NCBI RefSeq assembly: GCF_011065935.2
Contig: NZ_JAAMNH020000001.1
Location: 5,403,578 to 5,467,577, forward strand
DNA length: 64,000 bases
Direction: 5' to 3'
Origin: Clostridium estertheticum
GTDB taxonomy: Bacteria > Bacillota > Clostridia > Clostridiales > Clostridiaceae
The notes under the pieces were generated by a model, which saw only the letters and a program-made list of their open reading frames with translations, did not search any database and was not told the DNA's origin. Each line of letters starts with the position of its first letter. Within the stretch, counting starts at the first letter, position 1. This document shows positions 59,384-64,000 of this stretch, piece after piece. The translations under genes were made by a program, and so were the position numbers.

Positions 59384-60760
59384 CTACTTTCCTAAACAAA
59401 ATTCTGAGAAAATCTTATGTATAATATCTTCTTCTAAAGCTTCTCCAGTAATCTCACCTAAATTCATCCATGCACTGCGTATATCAATGGATGCCAAATC
59501 TATAGCAAAAGTATTTTCTAGTGCATTTTGTGATGATTCTAAGTTTTCCTTTGCTCTTATCAAAGCTTGCTTATGTCTATTATTTGTAACAAAAACTCCC
59601 TCAGTTTTAATTTCCCCATTAAAGAATAAATCTTTTATATTCTCTTTAACCTGGCTTAATCCTTCCCCCGTTTTTGCTGAAATACTAGTTACATATTTTG
59701 ATTTTAGACTTTGTAATTCGCTCTTCTCTATTTTACCACCTAAATCACTTTTATTTAACAGAACAATATATTTTTTTTCTTTAATATATTCAATTATTTC
59801 TCTATCTTCATGGCTGAGTCCCATACTTGAATCTAATAATAAGATAACTAAATCAGCCTCATCTATTTTATCTTTTGATGTTTGTACTCCTATTTTTTCA
59901 ACTATATCTTCAGTTTCCCGAATTCCCGCTGTATCTACTATCTTAACAGGTATACCTTCAATGCTTATATATTCTTCTATTGCATCCCTAGTGGTACCTG
60001 GTACATCTGTAACAATAGCTCTTTTCTCTTTAACTAGAGCATTAAGAAGTGAAGATTTACCTACATTAGGTTTACCAACTATTACTGTGCTTAAGCCTTC
60101 TCTAAGAATTTTCCCTTCATCTGCCGTACTGAGTAATATATCTATCTCATTTATTATTGAAGCAACGTCACCGCTAACCATTTCTGCGGTTACTTCTTCA
60201 ATATCCTCTTCTGGATAATCAACAGTTACCTCTATACTTGCAATTACACTAAGTAATTTATTTCTTATAATTTTTATTTCCCTGGAAATTGACCCTTCCG
60301 ATTGCATCAGGGCTGACTTCATACTAAGCTCGGTCTTTGCTCTTATTATATCTATAACCGCCTCCGCCTGACTTAAATCTATTCTACCATTTAGAAATGC
60401 TCTTTTAGTAAATTCTCCAGGTTCCGCCATTCTTGCTCCTGCTCTAATAACCTCTTGTAGAATACTATTGGTTCCAACTACTCCACCATGGCAATTTATC
60501 TCTATAGTATCTTCTGCGGTAAAACTTTTAGGCCCCTTCATATAGGAGAGAATAACTTCATCAAGTTTACTACCATTTTTATCTATAACATAACCGTATC
60601 TCATAGTATAAGATTTAAAATCCTGAAGCTTTCTATTATTTTTACCTATAAATATACTATCTACTATATCTATAGACTTATCCCCAGATACTCTAATTAT
60701 AGATATACCACCTTCACCTATACTAGTTGCTATTGCAGCTATAGTATCAAATTCTTTCAT
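59384..60760 (-). CDS. mnmE: tRNA modification GTPase MnmE
   Basis: 458 aa GTPase partner of MnmG. The N-terminal tetrahydrofolate-binding domain (FDTIAAIATSIGEGGISIIRVSG) is followed by a helical domain, a G domain with VIVGKPNVGKSSLLNALV, DVPGTTRD and NKSD, and the catalytic C-terminal tail FSEFCLGK. The length is normal. First gene of mnmE-mnmG-rsmG; the 264-base gap from jag carries a terminator on the jag side. Confidence 0.97.
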   Translation of the reverse strand: MKEFDTIAAIATSIGEGGISIIRVSGDKSIDIVDSIFIGKNNRKLQDFKSYTMRYGYVIDKNGSKLDEVILSYMKGPKSFTAEDTIEINCHGGVVGTNSILQEVIRAGARMAEPGEFTKRAFLNGRIDLSQAEAVIDIIRAKTELSMKSALMQSEGSISREIKIIRNKLLSVIASIEVTVDYPEEDIEEVTAEMVSGDVASIINEIDILLSTADEGKILREGLSTVIVGKPNVGKSSLLNALVKEKRAIVTDVPGTTRDAIEEYISIEGIPVKIVDTAGIRETEDIVEKIGVQTSKDKIDEADLVILLLDSSMGLSHEDREIIEYIKEKKYIVLLNKSDLGGKIEKSELQSLKSKYVTSISAKTGEGLSQVKENIKDLFFNGEIKTEGVFVTNNRHKQALIRAKENLESSQNALENTFAIDLASIDIRSAWMNLGEITGEALEEDIIHKIFSEFCLGK

Positions 60761-61013
60761 TAAATATTACCTCCTAATTTTATGAGTATTTACTATTATA
60801 TCCTATTAAATTATATTATATCAAAGCAACTTCTGCGATTTTTATTACCCTATTATAAGTGTTTTTAATAATATTCGTAAAGTTCAATGTTAAATCATCA
60901 ACTAAAGATGCTATATATTTGAATTTAGAATGTCTATCTTCCGAAATATATTTAAAATATAACTTTGAAACTTAAGAATATAATTAATACTACACTAAGT
61001 TTTGTAAATTTAA

Positions 61014-61037
61014 AAAGAAAGCCCTTAGGCTTTCTTT
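61014..61037 (-). terminator. Terminator overlapping the 3' end of jag
   Basis: AAAGAAAGCC and GGCTTTCTTT around a CTTA loop, with a T-rich tract on the minus strand. The jag stop codon is inside the loop region, so the last codons form one arm. Confidence 0.8.
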
Positions 61038-61651
61038 AAATCAACTACAACTCTTCTATAGGGTTCTTCACCTTCACTAAAGGTATAAATATATGAATCA
61101 TTTTGAAGCGTAGAGTGTATTATTCTTCTCTCATAAGGATTCATAGGTTCAAGCTTTAATACTCTACCACTAACCCTTACCTTATAGGCAATTTTAGATG
61201 CAAGTCTCTTTAGTGTTTCTTCTCTTTTTGCTCTATAATTTTCAGTGTCTAATATTACTCTTTTATACTCTTCGTCGTGATTTTTATTTACAACTAAACT
61301 TACAAGATATTGAAGAGAATCTAATGTTTCACCTCTATATCCTATTAATAGTCCCATATTAGGTCCAATTAAGTCAATCCTAATTTCATTATTTTCATCT
61401 TTAAGTTCTATTTCCGCTTTCATACTCATAGATTGCAATACTTCCGTTAAGAACTTTTTAGCTTCATATAGACTATCTCTTTTAACTGTAACTCTAATTT
61501 TAGCAGGTTTTACCCCTATAATATTTAAAAATCCTTTACTACCTTCTTCAAGGGTTTCTACTTTTACTTTATCTCTAGTAACTTTTAATTCCTTCAGGGC
61601 ATTATTGATTGCATCCTCTACATTCTTCCCCATCATTTCTATAATCTTCAT
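61025..61651 (-). CDS. jag: Jag/KhpB RNA-binding protein
   Basis: 208 aa protein with an N-terminal Jag domain (KNVEDAINNALKELKVTRDKVKVETLEEG), a KH domain (GPNMGLLIGYRGETLDSLQYLV) and a C-terminal R3H domain (NPYERRIIHSTLQND). It binds RNA and is involved in cell-shape or division control with KhpA. The ATG at 61651 follows AAGGCGGG; a GTG four codons upstream is the alternative. Downstream of yidC in the origin operon. Confidence 0.94.
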   Translation of the reverse strand: MKIIEMMGKNVEDAINNALKELKVTRDKVKVETLEEGSKGFLNIIGVKPAKIRVTVKRDSLYEAKKFLTEVLQSMSMKAEIELKDENNEIRIDLIGPNMGLLIGYRGETLDSLQYLVSLVVNKNHDEEYKRVILDTENYRAKREETLKRLASKIAYKVRVSGRVLKLEPMNPYERRIIHSTLQNDSYIYTFSEGEEPYRRVVVDLKKA

Positions 61652-61697
61652 ACCGTAAGACACCCGCCTTTCTCAATATCAAAATTAGGCATTTGTG

Positions 61698-62372
61698 TTA
61701 AATTTGTTTTTTTGCAAGTTCAGTTTTTCCAAGTTCTATTTTATTTATAACTACAGTTTGGATTACTTGTATTACGTTGTTTATTACCCAATATAATACT
61801 AATGCACCTTTGAATTTAAGACTCATAAATCCCATGAAAATAGCCATTGCAGTGTTCATTGTTGAAGTTTGTTTAGATTGAGCACCACCTGGTGGTTGCA
61901 TAAGCTTTGATGAAAAGTATGTTGTAACAGTAGACAATATTGGTAATATATAATAAGGATCAGGCAATGATAAATCTGGCATCCATAAGAAACCAGCGTG
62001 CTGCATATTTAAATTTTGAAACACAGCGTATAAAGCAAATAAAATAGGCATTTGAACAAGCATCGGCAAACATCCACCCATTGGATTTACTCCATTTTCT
62101 TTATACAGCTTCATTACTTCTTGCTGAGACTTTTGTGGATCCTTCTTATATTTCTCTTGAACTTTCTTCATTTCTGGTTGAATTGCACCCATTTTAGCCG
62201 TTGATTTAGTTTGCTTAATACTTAAAGGCAACAATATTAACCTTATTATAACTGTGAAAAGAATTATCGCGAGTCCAAATGATATATTATTATTTGGTAT
62301 AACAGTATGAATTCCACTATGTAAAAAGTAAAAGAACTTTTCAAGTGGAGAAGTTAAAAACTGTAAATTCAA
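61698..62372 (-). CDS. yidC: Membrane protein insertase YidC
   Basis: 224 aa membrane insertase of the YidC/Oxa1 family with five membrane segments. It has the short Gram-positive form without a large periplasmic domain, and the positively charged GAIQPEMKKVQEKYKKDPQKSQQEVMKLYKENGVNP loop. No lipobox Cys is visible near the start. It inserts membrane proteins alone or with Sec. Confidence 0.95.
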   Translation of the reverse strand: MNLQFLTSPLEKFFYFLHSGIHTVIPNNNISFGLAIILFTVIIRLILLPLSIKQTKSTAKMGAIQPEMKKVQEKYKKDPQKSQQEVMKLYKENGVNPMGGCLPMLVQMPILFALYAVFQNLNMQHAGFLWMPDLSLPDPYYILPILSTVTTYFSSKLMQPPGGAQSKQTSTMNTAMAIFMGFMSLKFKGALVLYWVINNVIQVIQTVVINKIELGKTELAKKQI

Positions 62373-62392
62373 AAATAAAACCTCCCAAGTGG

Positions 62393-62602
62393 TTATTTAA
62401 CTGGATCAAAGCCGCCCTTATTATAAGGATGACATCTAAGTATTCTCTTTATTCCCATAATAGAGCCCTTTAATGCTCCATGCTTTTCAATAGCTTCTAA
62501 AGTATACTGAGAACATGTAGGGTAAAATATACAACAAGGCCTCTTAAGAGGTGAAATATATTTTCTATAGCTTTTAATACCCAGTATAAGTATTTTTTTC
62601 AT
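62393..62602 (-). CDS. yidD: Membrane protein insertion efficiency factor YidD
   Basis: 69 aa protein with the family core YRKYISPLKRPCCIFYPTCSQYTLEAIEKHG and KRILRCHPYNKGGFDPVK. Its first 29 bases overlap the end of rnpA, a common arrangement that couples the two. Confidence 0.95.
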   Translation of the reverse strand: MKKILILGIKSYRKYISPLKRPCCIFYPTCSQYTLEAIEKHGALKGSIMGIKRILRCHPYNKGGFDPVK

Positions 62603-62945
62603 TATTAATCAAACCTGCCTTCTTAAGCAAATTCTTCAAAGCACTCTCAATTTCTTTGTAATTTTTACCATTAGAAGGATTCCTCGCAATAAAAACCAAA
62701 TCATACCCTGTTCTTAATCCTTCATTATTAAGCCTATAGCTTTCTCCTATAAGTCTTTTAACTCTACTTCGAGTTACACTTTTTCCTACCTTTTTACTTA
62801 CAGATATTCCACACCTATTTAGATCTTTGCCATTTCTATAGATATATAATACTAATAGTAGGTTAGAAAAAGATTTTCCCCTTCTATATACTGTTCTAAA
62901 TTCAGTATTCTTTCTAATTCTGTATTTCTTAACATTAAAATTCAT
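62574..62945 (-). CDS. rnpA: Ribonuclease P protein component
   Basis: 123 aa protein subunit of RNase P, which matures tRNA 5' ends. Contains the basic substrate-binding part (YRIRKNTEFRTVYRRGKSF) and the RNR-type motif SRVKRLIGESYRL. Follows rpmH by about 50 bases. Confidence 0.96.
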   Translation of the reverse strand: MNFNVKKYRIRKNTEFRTVYRRGKSFSNLLLVLYIYRNGKDLNRCGISVSKKVGKSVTRSRVKRLIGESYRLNNEGLRTGYDLVFIARNPSNGKNYKEIESALKNLLKKAGLINNEKNTYTGY

Positions 62946-62997
62946 ATTAGCCGCCCTCGTTTCCGCAAATTGCAGAAAAAGGCCACATTAGCGGCCC

Positions 62998-63132
62998 TTA
63001 TGCTGTCAATCTTTTTCTACCTTTTTGTCTTCTTCTTTGAAGAACGTTTCTACCAGAAGCGGATTTCATTCTCTTTCTGAATCCGTGCTCTTTCTTTCTT
63101 TGTCTTTTTTTAGGCTGGTAAGTCATGAACAT
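62998..63132 (-). CDS. rpmH: 50S ribosomal protein L34
   Basis: 44 aa ribosomal protein, short and very basic: MFMTYQPKKRQRKKEHGFRK... then GRNVLQRRRQKGRKRLTA. The first ATG is 10 bases after GGGGG; the second (MTYQPKK) is an alternative that fits most homologues better by length. First gene of the leftward origin operon. Confidence 0.96.
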   Translation of the reverse strand: MFMTYQPKKRQRKKEHGFRKRMKSASGRNVLQRRRQKGRKRLTA

Positions 63133-63211
63133 ATCTACTACACCCCCTTTTATTAACCTTTAAATTATAACAATCATCTTACAATCGCATATTTATGGTT
63201 TTACTATTAGT

Positions 63212-63240
63212 ATTATATATTCACAACCTCACAATGTCAA
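63212..63240 (-). promoter_or_regulatory. Consensus promoter of the rpmH operon
   Basis: A perfect TTGACA and perfect TATAAT with a 17-base spacer, reading leftward about 80 bases before rpmH. Confidence 0.9.
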
Positions 63241-63676
63241 GATAACCATTTTATTTAATATTGTTGATATTTTTTATATTTATATGCTTTTTTGTGGATA
63301 ACTTCTTGAACACCTTGTTATTTTTTGATATTATATAAGAAAGAACTGTGAATAACCTATATATTAATAAAGTTATTCACAACTTGTGGACAAAATTGTG
63401 AATAACTACTATAATATTGTACAAAACTTGTTTTTGCACAACTATTTTTAGCTATATGCGTAGATTTATTCCTTATTTTATCTGTTAATACTTTTTTTTT
63501 ATAATTGTTAATAACTTTATCGCTATTAAAAATGTTAACATAGTTATTAACATGTGAATATTTTTAATGCTATTTATCAACAACACATAATGTATTTATT
63601 TATTGTTTATAACTCTGTTTATACATTGTTTGTTTTTACATAAAATATTTTTTTTATTTGAACTGGAGGGTAGTAC
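63241..63676. other. Origin region (oriC) with DnaA boxes
   Basis: A very AT-rich gap between the divergent rpmH and dnaA genes. DnaA-box-like sites: TGTGGATAA at 63293, TGTGAATAA at 63347, TTATTCACA at 63373, TGTGGACAA at 63385, TGTGAATAA at 63397, with weaker TGTGAATAT at 63553 and TTATCAACA at 63574. The stretch 63480-63660 is almost pure A/T and suits unwinding. A second cluster may lie beyond dnaA, outside the window. Confidence 0.85.
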
Positions 63677-64000
63677 ATGAACACCCAAATTAAAGATATC
63701 TGGGAAAAAACCTTAAACATAATAAAAGGCGAACTTACAGAAGTTAGTTTTAATACTTGGATTAAAAGTATAGAACCTATGGCCTTAGATAATAATACTT
63801 TTAAATTAGGTGTTCCTAATAATTTTACCAAAGATATTCTTGAAAATAGATATAAGGATTTGATAATGAATGCCGTTAAATTACTTACTTCTAAAACATA
63901 TAAGATAGAATTCTTTATATTATCTGAAGAAGTAGCAGAAATTGAAACACCGAAAGCGAAAAGAGAAGCAGAACGTAATAACTTAATAGTTAATGATGAA
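63677..64000 (+). CDS. dnaA: Chromosomal replication initiator DnaA (5' part)
   Basis: The first 108 codons of dnaA, cut by the window end. It reads MNTQIKDIWEKTLNIIKGEL, FNTWIKSIEPM and NNFTKDILENRYKDLI, the conserved N-terminal domain I that contacts DnaB and regulators, running into the variable linker. GGAGGG is 7 bases before the ATG. The ATPase and DNA-binding domains lie outside. Confidence 0.95.
   Translation, partial: MNTQIKDIWEKTLNIIKGELTEVSFNTWIKSIEPMALDNNTFKLGVPNNFTKDILENRYKDLIMNAVKLLTSKTYKIEFFILSEEVAEIETPKAKREAERNNLIVNDE

Noticed and set aside
59325..60218. Long + strand open frame of 297 codons
   Set aside because: It lies wholly antisense to mnmE and mnmG, is rich in Ser/Ile/Leu from complementary AT codons and has no Shine-Dalgarno.

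Overview
The window is AT-rich chromosomal DNA from a spore-forming Firmicute, most likely a Clostridium (Clostridiaceae). Three observations support this. The right edge carries the standard replication-origin order: dnaA, a DnaA-box region, rpmH-rnpA-yidD-yidC-jag, mnmE-mnmG-rsmG, noc, parA-parB. Clostridial families are present (DUF4446, DUF3343/YedF, YyaC, YtvI, DUF951, LonC). Ribosome binding sites are strong GGAGG types, with several TTG or GTG starts. I saw no rRNA gene, CRISPR array or transposase.

Layout. (1) 1-11.7 kb is an accessory run, all on the + strand: four GNAT acetyltransferases, an AAC(3)-type antibiotic acetyltransferase, a beta-lactamase-fold hydrolase, VOC, 2H phosphoesterase, dCTP deaminase, AlkD-type glycosylase, DTW tRNA-modifying enzyme and radical SAM genes, with a broken RdgB and a broken Nudix gene between them. 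Most have their own Shine-Dalgarno and spacing, like separately acquired cassettes. One junction (2227-2327) is an unusually GC-rich non-coding segment. (2) 11.8-21.4 kb holds a DUF4097 protein, TetR regulator, a cis-prenyltransferase paralogue, a hybrid histidine kinase, a G5/M23 peptidase and the dnaD/dnaI-like pair. (3) 21.5-33.2 kb holds four tRNAs (Thr, Asp, Val, Glu), a flavoprotein, two tandem threonine T-box leaders before thrS, an ECF S component, an acyl-ACP thioesterase, purA, an FAD dehydrogenase and yhaM. (4) 33.5-39.8 kb holds an orphan peptide-transporter permease, an unknown membrane protein, PAP2, tRNA-Thr(CGT), and a plasmid-style ParM/ParR pair with centromere-like repeats upstream. 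(5) 39.8-64 kb is the conserved core: dnaB, lonC, rplI, gdpP, yybS, rpsR-ssb-rpsF, selenium-linked genes, yyaC, parB-parA-noc, and the oriC genes up to the first 108 codons of dnaA.

The most notable non-genic structure is a family of long palindromic repeats with shared ends and, in two copies, a second hairpin nested inside (about 23.48-23.57, 26.29, 28.06-28.29, 39.44-39.57 and 39.60-39.83 kb). The most notable gene set outside the core is the chromosomal ParMR cassette with two clusters of TTGTAAACAT-type repeats. The window therefore has two segregation systems: ParABS with two exact parS sites plus a Noc-like paralogue, and the ParMR pair.
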